Source of the DNA: Enterobacter sp. Ag1
GTDB taxonomy: Bacteria; Pseudomonadota; Gammaproteobacteria; Enterobacterales; Enterobacteriaceae
DNA length: 64,000 nucleotides
NCBI GenBank assembly: GCA_000277545.1
Contig: AKXM01000008.1
Span: 1 to 64,000, forward strand
Reading direction: 5' to 3'
The position numbers and the translations under genes were made by a program. Position 1 is the stretch's first letter, and every line of letters begins with the position of its first letter. A model generated the notes under the pieces. It saw only the letters and a list, made by a program, of their open reading frames with translations, made no database searches and had not been told where the DNA came from. Positions 8,478-16,499 of the stretch are shown here, in pieces.

Positions 8478-9413
8478 TTACAGTCGCCCTGTTTCCGTGG
8501 CGGCTGAATTTATTTGTACCGGCATCCCCGAGCGGCGATTAAGTGCTTCACTCACCACAGACGTATTTACACCTGAAGCCTGAGTTTCGCTGCGCAATAA
8601 GGTAGTCATCGGCAGCGGCACTTTCTTGTCGGACTCAAACTCCGCACGGTTGCGCGACAGCGGCTCGTGAACTTCCAGCCAGCGCTTGCCGTCCGGCTCG
8701 GCGGTCACCTTCACCGGCTGGTCGATGAGCTGAACGCGGGTCCCGACCGGCACATTATCGAACAGGAATTTGATGTCGTCGTTGCGCAAGCGGATGCAGC
8801 CCTGGCTGACGCGCAGACCAATGCCAAAGTTGGCATTGGTGCCGTGGATGGCGTACAGCTTGCCGATGTAAATGGCGTACAGGCCCATCGGGTTATCCGG
8901 CCCCGGCGGCACAAAAGCCGGCAGCGTTTTGCCCTCTTTGGCGTATTCGCGACGGGTATTCGGGGTTGGCGTCCAGGCCGGGGCATCCTGTTTGCGCTCG
9001 ACGCGGGTCACCCAGTTGCGCGGCGTTTCGCGCCCCGCCTGGCCAATACCTATCGGCAGGATTTCTACGGTGTTAGTGTCCTTCGGATAATAATAAAGGC
9101 GCATTTCCGCCACGTTCACCACAATCCCTTCCCGCACGGTATCCGGCAAAATCACCTGCTGCGGAATAACCAGCTGCGTACCGACTTTGGGCAGGAACGG
9201 ATCGACGCCTGGGTTGGCCTCCAGCATATTGCTGAAGCCCTGCCCGTACTGAGCGGCAAAGTGTTCCAGCGGCTCTTTGTTCCCTTCCGGCACGGTAATC
9301 GTCAGGGGCGCACCCACCAGGCGGCTGCCTTCAGGCGGTAAAGGATAGGTCACGGCCATCGCGCTCTGCGTGACCGCCGCCAGAACAAATGCCAGCGTGG
9401 AGAAACGAATCAT
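8478..9413 (-). CDS. erfK: L,D-transpeptidase ErfK (LdtA)
   Basis: Periplasmic YkuD-family L,D-transpeptidase that attaches Braun lipoprotein to peptidoglycan meso-DAP. The ATG at 9413 follows AGGGA by about 5 nt and gives 311 residues (E. coli ErfK 310). A signal peptide ends at AMA near residue 21, a LysM-like segment follows ([18 protein letters not shown]), and the YkuD domain carries His190 ([10 protein letters not shown]) and catalytic Cys206 ([11 protein letters not shown]). In E. coli erfK lies beside cobT/cobS/cobU, which are not here. It is divergent from mscM across 160 nt. Confidence 0.94.
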   Translation of the reverse strand: MIRFSTLAFVLAAVTQSAMAVTYPLPPEGSRLVGAPLTITVPEGNKEPLEHFAAQYGQGFSNMLEANPGVDPFLPKVGTQLVIPQQVILPDTVREGIVVNVAEMRLYYYPKDTNTVEILPIGIGQAGRETPRNWVTRVERKQDAPAWTPTPNTRREYAKEGKTLPAFVPPGPDNPMGLYAIYIGKLYAIHGTNANFGIGLRVSQGCIRLRNDDIKFLFDNVPVGTRVQLIDQPVKVTAEPDGKRWLEVHEPLSRNRAEFESDKKVPLPMTTLLRSETQASGVNTSVVSEALNRRSGMPVQINSAATETGRL

Positions 9414-9573
9414 AATTTCCCTGTTAGTTAACATGATGTGAATGCACTAAGCATAACCGCCCTGAGACAATTCTGTAAGGATTGCGCGTTAATATGTCTA
9501 CTAATTGTACAGTCGGGTTGCGACCGCGGACCGCAGAGGGCATGATGTCCTCTTGTTTTTTAAAGGAGACGTT

Positions 9574-10815
9574 ATGCAGGAATTGATATCCGCCCTCGAG
9601 CAATACGGCATTCAACCCAGCCACACCACTTCCCTGATCGTCATTTTCGGCATCATTTTTCTTACCGCGCTGGTGGTGCATTTTATTCTGCACGGCATAG
9701 TGCTGCGTGCCTTTGAGAAGCGCGCACAGTCCAGCGCCAGCCTCTCTTTACAGATAATCACCCAGAACAAGCTGTTCCAGCGGCTGGCGTTTCTGCTGCA
9801 GGGCATCATCGTTAACGTTCAGGCGGTGCTGTGGCTGCAAAAAGGCAGCGACGCGGCCACCATTCTGACCACCTGCGCCCAGCTATGGGTCATGCTCTAC
9901 GCGCTGATGTCCTTTTTCTCGCTGCTGGATGTGATCTTCGGCCTGTCGGGGAAATTCGCCTTTGCTTCTCAGCTACCGCTGAAAGGCATTTTCCAGGGCG
10001 TGAAGCTGCTGGCCGCGATTGTCGTCGGCATCATGATGGTGTCGCTGCTTATCGGGAAATCCCCGGCAATATTGATAAGCGGTCTCGGTGCGATGGCCGC
10101 CGTGCTGATGTTGGTGTTTAAAGATCCGATTCTCGGCCTGGTCGCTGGCATTCAGCTTTCTGCCAACAGCATGCTGAAAATGGGCGACTGGCTGGAAATG
10201 CCGAAATACGGCGCGGACGGGGCGGTGATCGACATCGGCCTGACGACGGTGAAAGTGCAAAACTGGGACAACACCATTACCACTATCCCAACCTATGTGC
10301 TGGTGTCCGACGCGTTTAAAAACTGGAGCGGGATGTCGGCCTCAGGCGGGCGCCGCATCAAGCGCAGCGTGAACATTGACACCACCAGCATTCGTTTTCT
10401 GTCGCAGGACGAGCAGGAGAAGCTCCTTAAGGCGAAACTGCTGCAGCCGTATATGGCGGAGCGCGGGAAAGAGATCAGCGAATACAACCAGCAGCACGCC
10501 GACGACTCGGTGCTGAACCAGCGCCAGATGACCAACGTCGGCACCTTCCGGGCCTATCTGAATGAGTACCTGCGCAACCACCCGCGCATTCGCAAAGACA
10601 TGACGCTGATGGTGCGCCAGCTTGCCCCTGAAAGCGAAGGGCTGCCGGTGGAGATTTATGCCTTCACCAACACCGTGGCCTGGGCCGAGTATGAAAGCAT
10701 TCAGGCCGACATTTTCGACCACATTTTTGCCGTGGTGGACGAGTTTGGCCTGCGTATTCACCAGACGCCAACCGGCAACGACATGCGGGCCATTGCCGGG
10801 GCTTTCGAACGCTAA
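9574..10815 (+). CDS. mscM: miniconductance mechanosensitive channel MscM (YbdG)
   Basis: Inner-membrane MscS-superfamily channel that opens under hypo-osmotic stress. The ATG at 9574 follows AAAGGAGAC and yields 413 residues (E. coli YbdG 415). About five N-terminal transmembrane segments end in the pore helix region [19 protein letters not shown], followed by the MscS beta domain ([30 protein letters not shown]) and the cytoplasmic cage. Its stop codon interlocks with the stop of the convergent yeeO (4-nt overlap). In K-12 the homologue lies far away at b0577, so this position is a rearrangement relative to E. coli. Confidence 0.92.
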   Translation: MQELISALEQYGIQPSHTTSLIVIFGIIFLTALVVHFILHGIVLRAFEKRAQSSASLSLQIITQNKLFQRLAFLLQGIIVNVQAVLWLQKGSDAATILTTCAQLWVMLYALMSFFSLLDVIFGLSGKFAFASQLPLKGIFQGVKLLAAIVVGIMMVSLLIGKSPAILISGLGAMAAVLMLVFKDPILGLVAGIQLSANSMLKMGDWLEMPKYGADGAVIDIGLTTVKVQNWDNTITTIPTYVLVSDAFKNWSGMSASGGRRIKRSVNIDTTSIRFLSQDEQEKLLKAKLLQPYMAERGKEISEYNQQHADDSVLNQRQMTNVGTFRAYLNEYLRNHPRIRKDMTLMVRQLAPESEGLPVEIYAFTNTVAWAEYESIQADIFDHIFAVVDEFGLRIHQTPTGNDMRAIAGAFER

Positions 10816-12266
10816 ACGGGGCTTTCTTCCTGAACCGAAAGTGGTTCTTTCGGCGGTCGCGGGTATTTTTTCAGCCAGCGGCCGCTGACCATTCGCCAGT
10901 AGAAGCAGGCGCCGCGCACCGCCCAGTCGCCGAACATCCCCAGCCAGACGCCTACCACGCCCATGCCCAATACAATCCCCAGCGTGTAACCGGCGATAAC
11001 GCGGCAACCCCACATCCCCGCCATCGACACCCACATCGCAAAACGTGCGTCACGGGCGCCCTTCAGCCCGGCAGGCAGCACCCAGGACGCGGCCCAGATT
11101 GGCATAAAGGCGGCGTTCATCCACAGCAGGACTTTAACGACCTCTTTGACGTCATCTTCGCTGGTGTAGAACGAGGCGAATAACCCGGCGAACGGCGCGG
11201 TTCCCCAGGCAATGATCGTCAGGCCAATGGTGGCGAGCCAGAACGTATGGCGCAGCTGGCGCTCGGCCTGGCCGATTTGCCCTTTCCCTAACCGTCTGCC
11301 GACGATGATCGTTGACGCCGACCCGAGGGCGTTACCCGGCAGGTTAATCAGCGAGGCCACCGAGAAAGCAATAAAGTTACCGGCAATCACGTTGGTCCCC
11401 ATCCCGGCAACGAACATCTGCGTCAGCAGCTTACCGCCGTTGAACAGCACCGACTCGACGCTCGCCGGAATGCCGATGCCGAGCACTTCCCACAAAATGC
11501 CCCAGTTGAGCGGCGTAAAATAACTTTTCAGCGAGATACGCAGCGCCGGGTTAAAGCCAATCATCAGCACGAAGATAATGCCCGCCGCGCCGATGTAGCG
11601 GGAAATCGTCAGCCCCAGTCCCGCGCCAACAAAGCCCAGCCCGCCCCAGCCAAAGATGCCGTAGATAAGAATGCTGCTGATGATGATGTTGAGGATGTTC
11701 ATGCCGCCGTTAATCAGCAGCGGGATTTTGGTGTTCCCCGCCCCGCGCAGGGCGCCGCTACCGATAAGCGCTATGGCTGCCGCCGGGTAGCTCCAGACGG
11801 TGGTTTGCAGGTAAGAAAGTGCGAGAGCTTTAACTTCCGGCGTGGCGCTACCGGCAATGACATCGATAATGTGCGTGCCCGCCAGATGAATGCCTGCGGC
11901 CATGATAAAAGAAACTATGGTCATCAGCACCAGAGACTGCCGGGCCGCCGCCCTCGCCCGCTCCGGATCCAGCCTGCCAAAGCTGAACGCCACCACCACC
12001 GTGGTGCCGAGATCGATAGCGGCGAAGAACGCCATGATAACCATGTTAAAACTGTCAGCGAGCCCTACGCCCGCCATCGCCTCTTTCCCTAACCAGCTGA
12101 CGAGAAAGGTACTGAGTACGCCCATCAACAACACGCAGGTGTTTTCGAGGAAGATTGGCACCGCCAACGGCGTTATCTCACGCCAGAACAGCACCCGATA
12201 ACTCTTACGTTTGGCGTACCACGGCGTTTTCGCCACGGTCTGGCGAAGGACTGCATGTAAGTTCAA
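10812..12266 (-). CDS. yeeO: MATE family exporter YeeO
   Basis: Twelve-segment multidrug/oligosaccharidyl-lipid/polysaccharide (MOP) superfamily transporter; E. coli YeeO has been reported to export flavins and dipeptides. The stretches [33 protein letters not shown] and [19 protein letters not shown] are nearly those of E. coli YeeO, whose longer N-terminus is absent. The frame opens with TTG at 12266 with only a weak AGG upstream, so the exact start is uncertain. As in E. coli it neighbours a tRNA-Asn gene, here divergently. Confidence 0.88.
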   Translation of the reverse strand: MNLHAVLRQTVAKTPWYAKRKSYRVLFWREITPLAVPIFLENTCVLLMGVLSTFLVSWLGKEAMAGVGLADSFNMVIMAFFAAIDLGTTVVVAFSFGRLDPERARAAARQSLVLMTIVSFIMAAGIHLAGTHIIDVIAGSATPEVKALALSYLQTTVWSYPAAAIALIGSGALRGAGNTKIPLLINGGMNILNIIISSILIYGIFGWGGLGFVGAGLGLTISRYIGAAGIIFVLMIGFNPALRISLKSYFTPLNWGILWEVLGIGIPASVESVLFNGGKLLTQMFVAGMGTNVIAGNFIAFSVASLINLPGNALGSASTIIVGRRLGKGQIGQAERQLRHTFWLATIGLTIIAWGTAPFAGLFASFYTSEDDVKEVVKVLLWMNAAFMPIWAASWVLPAGLKGARDARFAMWVSMAGMWGCRVIAGYTLGIVLGMGVVGVWLGMFGDWAVRGACFYWRMVSGRWLKKYPRPPKEPLSVQEESPV

Positions 12267-12416
12267 GCGAGGACCTGCAAGGAAAGATAAAACGGCATTT
12301 CAAATAATGAGCGACAAATCGTTATCCTGCAAAGGATTTTTTTGTCTCTGATTGCCTGAAAAGGCAACAAGATGTTGATAGTTTCCGCAAACGCACCTAA
12401 GGGTGAAATTTTGCCT

Positions 12417-12445
12417 TTGACAAGCCCCGGAGCCGCCGCTAATAT
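12417..12445 (+). promoter_or_regulatory. sigma70 promoter of the second tRNA-Asn
   Basis: Consensus -35 TTGACA (12417-12422), a 17-bp spacer and -10 TAATAT (12440-12445), followed by a GC-rich discriminator (CGGCCC) typical of stringently controlled stable-RNA promoters. The tRNA begins 18 nt after the -10. Confidence 0.85.
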
Positions 12446-12463
12446 TCGGCCCGTTCACACGAT

Positions 12464-12539
12464 TCCTCTGTAGTTCAGTCGGTAGAACGGCGGACTGTTA
12501 ATCCGTATGTCACTGGTTCGAGTCCAGTCAGAGGAGCCA
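12464..12539 (+). tRNA. tRNA-Asn (anticodon GTT)
   Basis: Complete 76-nt cloverleaf: acceptor TCCTCTG pairs with CAGAGGA, anticodon GTT at 12497-12499, T loop GGTTCGAGTCC, and encoded GCCA end. It has a strong upstream promoter and a terminator 10 nt downstream. It is identical to the copy at 1-70. tRNA-Asn 3' ends are known integration sites for pathogenicity islands, and the DNA just downstream is accessory, but no integrase is present. Confidence 0.98.
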
Positions 12540-12549
12540 TATTTGAGAA

Positions 12550-12580
12550 GCCCGCTTAAGGAAACTTAAGCGGGCTTTTT
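12550..12580 (+). terminator. terminator of second tRNA-Asn
   Basis: GCCCGCTTAAG pairs perfectly with CTTAAGCGGGC (11 bp) around GAAA, followed by T5. Confidence 0.92.
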
Positions 12581-12605
12581 GCTGTTGGTGGTTCAGGCAA
12601 AGGCG

Positions 12606-12962
12606 TTACTTCCCACAGCCGAGCTCGATGAATAATCCGTTGTTGTCGATGAAAAAGCCATATCGATAGACTTTGTTATTCAGCGTATAGGACGTTTGGT
12701 AGATGTAGCCACGGGTAAGCGGAACCTTTATGCAAGTATCTGGATAAATGAGGTGTTTGTAGTCAGCAACAGCAAGATTTTTAAAGTCGTCACCTTGTAA
12801 TGAAGAAATTGAATAGCGACTTAGTACATCGGATTTATCAACGGTAAAACAGAGATTGCCGTTAATAATGTCATAGCTTCGCCACTCGCCTACACCTAGA
12901 TTTTCACCCACACAGCCAGTAAGCAAAGAACAAGCAGAAACAAATGCAACAACATGCTTCAT
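12606..12962 (-). CDS. putative immunity-type periplasmic lipoprotein, copy 1
   Basis: A 118-residue lipoprotein precursor: a short hydrophobic leader ending in the lipobox LLTGC, with Cys17 as the lipidation site. The mature part of about 100 residues is probably beta-rich and carries cysteines in the motifs LCFTVDKSDVL, DTCIKV and IELGCGK. It is about 62 % identical by eye to the neighbouring lipoprotein over the mature part (63 of 102). Its ATG overlaps the stop of a residual effector tail (ATGA), exactly as its sister overlaps the intact effector gene. The arrangement resembles type VI immunity lipoproteins; that function is inference. Confidence 0.8.
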   Translation of the reverse strand: MKHVVAFVSACSLLTGCVGENLGVGEWRSYDIINGNLCFTVDKSDVLSRYSISSLQGDDFKNLAVADYKHLIYPDTCIKVPLTRGYIYQTSYTLNNKVYRYGFFIDNNGLFIELGCGK

Positions 12963-13060
12963 AAAGGAAATCTCCCCAGTATTTTCTTGTACCGTGACAG
13001 CAGTGAAACCGTCGGCTCCGCCGGGTTAAGGTGGCGAAGATTGGTGATGTCGTTCAGGTG
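12959..13060 (-). pseudogene. leftover 3' end of a zincin effector gene
   Basis: Read leftwards, this strip encodes a 27-residue tail (NLRHLNPAEP ... ILGRFPL) with a TGA overlapping the start of lipoprotein copy 1. The tail differs from the C-terminus of the intact zincin by one residue. Upstream of NLRH the codons (HNHLNDIT) no longer match the intact gene, and there is no start codon or catalytic part. It is a remnant of a duplicated or different effector allele. Confidence 0.8.
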
Positions 13061-13086
13061 GTTGTGTAAGTATCCCGGCAAAGGTG

Positions 13087-13443
13087 TTACTTCCCACAGC
13101 CGAGCTCGATGATTTGCCTGTCATTATCAATAAAAAAACTGTACTGATAGTTTGCTTTATTCATCGTGTAGGATGCCTGATAAATATATCCCGGTGTTAG
13201 TTCGATGTTTATGCATGTATTCGGATAAGTAAGATTATCGAGATCGGTTACGGCAAGGACTTTATATTCGCCACCCTGAGTCGAAGAAAGCACATAGCGA
13301 GTCAACACGTCCGATTTGTCCACGGTGAAACAAATGTGGTTTCCGTCAATATAAAGACTCTTCCAATCTCCAACCCCCAAACCTTCGCCGACGCAGCCAG
13401 ACAACGCGGTACACAAAAATATTAACTTGAATAAGCGATTCAT
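13087..13443 (-). CDS. putative immunity-type periplasmic lipoprotein, copy 2
   Basis: A 118-residue lipoprotein precursor with lipobox ALSGC (Cys17). It shares with copy 1 the blocks CFTVDKSDVL, TCI, GYIYQ, SYT and IELGCGK. Its ATG overlaps the stop of the intact zincin gene by ATGA, and GGGGAG, 9 nt upstream inside that gene, can serve as ribosome-binding site, so the pair is translationally coupled. This is the natural cognate partner of the zincin. Base composition is AT-richer than the backbone. A periplasmic immunity role is inferred from gene order and lipobox, not from a recognised characterised homologue. Confidence 0.82.
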   Translation of the reverse strand: MNRLFKLIFLCTALSGCVGEGLGVGDWKSLYIDGNHICFTVDKSDVLTRYVLSSTQGGEYKVLAVTDLDNLTYPNTCINIELTPGYIYQASYTMNKANYQYSFFIDNDRQIIELGCGK

Positions 13444-13976
13444 AAAGGAAATCTCCCCAGTATTTTCTTGTACCGTGACAACAGTGAAACCGTCGGCTCT
13501 GCCGGGTTAAAGTGGCGAAGATTGTAGATATTAGAATTGCCTCTAAATCCGTGAGTCTTCAATAGCCAGTAATCGCTTACAATGCAGGCTTGTTGCTCCA
13601 GGCCGTAATCAAGCAGTGTCGGTTTTTCGAGATCATAGGTGTAGTCAACGGCCCAGGAGAAAGCTCCGCGAGTGCGCACCCACATCCCTCGCTGATGCTG
13701 CCAGACATGCATCATTTCATGCATGAAGAGATGACGTGCATCGATGGGATTACGTTGAGGTGAGGAGAAATCAGGCTCATAGACGCCTTCCTGAAACCAT
13801 ATTTCTCCATTAGGCGTCATAGCGAAGCTATTTTTTTGCATATTAAATGGCAAATAGCTCCCACGATGAATCCAGACCTTGTAATATTCAATAGCGTTAC
13901 CGTAGAGTGTTCTGGCGAGCTTAATTTCCCCGAGTGTCAGCAATCTCAAGCCGCCTTGCTTTATTCCTTTAGACAT
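13440..13976 (-). CDS. HExxH zincin, putative secreted effector
   Basis: A 178-residue protein with the metallopeptidase signature HEMMH at 86-90, embedded in FMHEMMHVWQHQRGMW, and a likely third zinc ligand Glu127 in YGLEQQACIVSDYW, a pattern known from short Rhs/Vgr-associated proteins. No signal peptide or membrane segment is present, so it would need a contact-dependent machine or carrier to leave the cell. No vgrG, hcp, PAAR or rhs gene lies within the window. AAGGAGGG precedes the ATG but is buried in a hairpin. The gene overlaps the lipoprotein gene by 4 nt. Target and activity are unknown. Confidence 0.8.
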   Translation of the reverse strand: MSKGIKQGGLRLLTLGEIKLARTLYGNAIEYYKVWIHRGSYLPFNMQKNSFAMTPNGEIWFQEGVYEPDFSSPQRNPIDARHLFMHEMMHVWQHQRGMWVRTRGAFSWAVDYTYDLEKPTLLDYGLEQQACIVSDYWLLKTHGFRGNSNIYNLRHFNPAEPTVSLLSRYKKILGRFPL

Positions 13977-13978
13977 AT

Positions 13979-13999
13979 AACCCTCCTTTTGGAAGGGTT
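13979..13999 (-). promoter_or_regulatory. hairpin occluding the zincin Shine-Dalgarno
   Basis: On the minus strand AACCCTTCC pairs with GGAGGGTT (one bulge) around AAAA, so the AAGGAGGG ribosome-binding site of the zincin gene forms the 3' arm of a stem ending 3 nt before the ATG. This may limit translation; it could also be a coincidental stem. Confidence 0.45.
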
Positions 14000-14139
14000 T
14001 ATGTTACCATCGGATTAAAATCATACAATTATTTAGTTTATGAATGAATTTCGATAATGTAATCATGCGGGAAATAGTATGTGGCCGATATACATCTGAG
14101 TCTTAATAGATTTTCATTAATATTTTTCTTCTTTAAAAT

Positions 14140-14280
14140 TCATCCCCGGCCAGAGAAGCCAAACTGTGAAGCCCATTCAAGAATTTTTTCATTTACTGCA
14201 TGAACCTATTTATTCCAGATCTTTTAAATCCATTTATTAAATAGTTTTAAGGCAAAATCTGTTCTTTTGGTATAATCAAT
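14140..14280 (-). pseudogene. possible decayed reading frame upstream of the zincin gene
   Basis: This lies in the 358-nt gene-free gap 13977-14334. One minus-strand frame reads IDYTKRTDFALKLFNKWI, stop, a few codons, stop, then VHAVNEKILEWASQFGFSGRG and a final TGA. The protein-like composition between two internal stops suggests a broken small gene of the same module. No start and no recognised family; it could be chance. Confidence 0.25.
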
Positions 14281-14334
14281 GCTTAGGCGCAATAACACCC
14301 TCGCCACCCGCAAAACGCCGGCGGCGGATCCTTG

Positions 14335-15462
14335 CTATAAATCCAACACCCACTCCTCTCCCCCAAGCACCTTGCCGTTCACCTGAATCTCGATCTTCTG
14401 CACGCCAGGGTAATACTGGCGGGTGGTGATTGTTTTCACCGCGTGCTTTTTCTCTATGGTGACCGAGCCTCCGGCCGGGAGTTCGAACGTTCGGAGCTTG
14501 AAGACCTTCGGGGCAGTGCTGCCGTTGGCTTTCATAAAGTGGAGCACGTAGTCCACCACGATGTTTTGCGGGGTGCTGCTGGTTGAGCAGAGGCTGACTT
14601 TAAATGCCAGGTATTCGCCCAACGCAATCGCTTTTTGTTTGAGGGCGAATGCATCCAGCGCGACGTCCGCTCCGTGCTGCACGCCAATAAGCGCCAGCGC
14701 ATCCGGGTGACCATTCTTAATTAAGGTGCGCAGCGAGTGGCGGGTTATCCAGGCGACTTTTTTTACGTCGTCACCGCCGGACTGTTTCGCCTGCTGCTGC
14801 CAGTTTTGCAAAAGCTGAATCACGTAGTCCGGGTGGTCTTTGGTGATGTCGTTCAGATGGTTGGCGACGCTTTTTCTGACGTAAAGCTCCGGGTCGAACT
14901 TCAGGGCGTCCAGAATGGCTCTGGTTCCCGCCGGGTCTTTGATAAACAGATGCAGTTTTTCGCCCCACGGCACGCGCGGGCGGGTGCCTTCTGAGGCCCA
15001 GCGGCGGATGTCTACGCTTTCGTCCTGCGCACATTTAAGCAGAAACCGCATGGTCGCGTCGGGATCCTGCTTGATAAAAGGCCTCACCGCCCATTCGGCG
15101 GTAAAGCAGACTGTCACCACTTTCAGGGCTTCGAGGGAAAGTGCCGGGTGGTTCAGGCCATAGACCTGAATAAACTCCGCAAAAGGCCAGACGGCAAAAC
15201 CGCGCAGCTTATGCTCTTTTAATACAGCAACCACCACGCCCAATGCAGCCGGGTAGTCCTGCGGGAGCTCAGCCGCCAGTGCGTCGCGGATGGCCTGAAC
15301 TCTGGCCTTCATTTCCAGCTTATCGAGGTTTTCCGCTTGCTTTAAAAACGCTTTGGCGTTGAAGGCGGGATGATGCCGCGCGATTAAGCTCGCGATGTCC
15401 TGCAAAAGCCCATGATTAAAAGCATGTTTAAACGCGTTCTGATTTTCGACGGGCTCACTCAC
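14335..15462 (-). CDS. AlkC-type DNA alkylation repair glycosylase
   Basis: A 375-residue HEAT-like-repeat DNA glycosylase expected to excise N3-alkylated bases such as 3-methyladenine without base flipping. The helical-repeat region runs to about residue 265 and includes RRWASEGTRPRVPWGEKL, the conserved DNA-facing motif, and FDPELYVRKSVANHLNDI. The last 100 residues are beta-rich and Ig-like (VVDYVLHFMKANGSTAPKVF ... GGEEWVLDL), an add-on found in part of the AlkC group. GTG start, supported by AGGGAG at 7 nt. Stand-alone gene; nothing nearby shares its role. An AlkD-type label is less likely given the C-terminal domain. Confidence 0.82.
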   Translation of the reverse strand: MSEPVENQNAFKHAFNHGLLQDIASLIARHHPAFNAKAFLKQAENLDKLEMKARVQAIRDALAAELPQDYPAALGVVVAVLKEHKLRGFAVWPFAEFIQVYGLNHPALSLEALKVVTVCFTAEWAVRPFIKQDPDATMRFLLKCAQDESVDIRRWASEGTRPRVPWGEKLHLFIKDPAGTRAILDALKFDPELYVRKSVANHLNDITKDHPDYVIQLLQNWQQQAKQSGGDDVKKVAWITRHSLRTLIKNGHPDALALIGVQHGADVALDAFALKQKAIALGEYLAFKVSLCSTSSTPQNIVVDYVLHFMKANGSTAPKVFKLRTFELPAGGSVTIEKKHAVKTITTRQYYPGVQKIEIQVNGKVLGGEEWVLDL

Positions 15463-15546
15463 TGCACTACTCCCTGGCGGATAACGTATTGCCGGAGTCT
15501 ATCACTGTTTTTTCTTTGCTTTTTAGCCGTTTGCTACAAAAAACTG

Positions 15547-16215
15547 CTAACTAATTCGCCCAGGGTTCGTCAGCACCTGACGGAATTTTTCTATGTCACA
15601 AATCACGTATTCATGGGCCACTTTCTGAATGTACTGCTCTTCTATCAGCTGATTGATCACCCGGCGGTAGGTTCTCTCGGAGCAGCCAAACCGTTCAGCC
15701 TCGCGGGATACCTGTGAGAAGTCCACCAGCGGCTTGCTCTGCTGATGGCGTTCATACAGGTCGGCCACGATGTTAAACACCAGCGGCTGCAGGAAACGCT
15801 CCATGGTTCTCGCCATCCCGCGCTGGTAGCTGGTGGAGAGCAGCTGGCTGAGCCAGACGCCGACTTCCGCGTGGCTGGTCAGAATGGTGTCCATCATCGC
15901 CAGCGGGATGACTTTGACCGTCATGGTGTCGTGGGCGACGACCGAGAACTGGCTCGGCGTGTGGGTAAGATATTCTATTTCGCCGATGATAGTGTCGCTG
16001 ACAAAGCGCTGCCCGAGACTGAACGCTTTCCCGTTTTCAGCGTTGTAATGCATGGTGTACTCGCCGAGCGTGATCCAGTAGAGCGCTTTGATCTCTTCGC
16101 CCTGGCGCAGAATAAATTCATCGGGGCCGATCTCTTTGCTTTTCAGCGGCGCGGCGTACACGGCATCGCGTAGGATCTGGTGCCCGCGCTGAGCGAATTG
16201 CTGAATAATATTCAT
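15547..16215 (-). CDS. Crp/Fnr family transcriptional regulator
   Basis: 222 residues: an N-terminal cyclic-nucleotide-binding-like beta-roll (about 20-125), a long dimerisation helix, and a C-terminal winged helix-turn-helix (SREAERFGCSERTYRRVINQ, about 168-195). There is no N-terminal cysteine cluster, so it is not an FNR-type iron-sulfur sensor. Ligand unknown. It is divergent from the DeoD-like/NCS1 operon across 284 nt, which makes it the obvious local regulator of nucleoside or base uptake. It does not match E. coli YeiL closely, although that regulator also sits by nucleoside genes. Confidence 0.85.
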   Translation of the reverse strand: MNIIQQFAQRGHQILRDAVYAAPLKSKEIGPDEFILRQGEEIKALYWITLGEYTMHYNAENGKAFSLGQRFVSDTIIGEIEYLTHTPSQFSVVAHDTMTVKVIPLAMMDTILTSHAEVGVWLSQLLSTSYQRGMARTMERFLQPLVFNIVADLYERHQQSKPLVDFSQVSREAERFGCSERTYRRVINQLIEEQYIQKVAHEYVICDIEKFRQVLTNPGRIS

Positions 16216-16499
16216 GGTGTTGTCGCTCTCCGGCAGGCTGCCTCGCAGCTAAATAACGTCAAGTATTGCCTGTTTCGCCAGAATCTGCGGCGAAAAAGGC
16301 GGCTGAGATTAACTATCGCCCCTCGGTATTGTCAATACTCCGCGCTTTACTCCCCCCTCGCCAGCCCTGGCGTGTCACTTTTCTTGCAAAGGCAAAAATC
16401 AAATTTGTGATCGCCGTCGGCCTGGTCGGACATTTGCCTTTTTCTGCAAGCTACGGGGTTTCTATCGTAATGGCATGAAACCAGCCAGGAGATCGTCTG
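16216..16499. promoter_or_regulatory. divergent control region, Crp/Fnr gene and DeoD-like operon
   Basis: 284 nt with a long imperfect inverted repeat: CTTGCAAAGGCAAA at 16383-16396 and its near complement TTTGCCTTTTTCTGCAAG at 16433-16450. A TTTGTGA half-site reminiscent of Crp/Fnr operators lies between the arms. Either could be the binding site of the adjacent regulator. No convincing sigma70 promoter was found by eye. Confidence 0.4.

Larger units (their letters stand above)
12596..13523 (-). repeat. tandem duplication, 481-bp period, over effector tail and lipoprotein gene
   Basis: The 83 bp at 12960-13042 recur at 13441-13523 with three differences. The 36 bp at 12596-12631 recur at 13077-13112 with one difference. 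Both pairs are exactly 481 bp apart, so a unit comprising the 3' end of the zincin gene plus a whole lipoprotein gene has been duplicated. The lipoprotein coding middle has diverged far more than the unit ends. Confidence 0.9.

Noticed and set aside
12464..14335. Integrative element at tRNA-Asn
   Set aside because: Accessory DNA follows the tRNA, but there is no integrase, and no second copy of the tRNA 3' end closes the region downstream.
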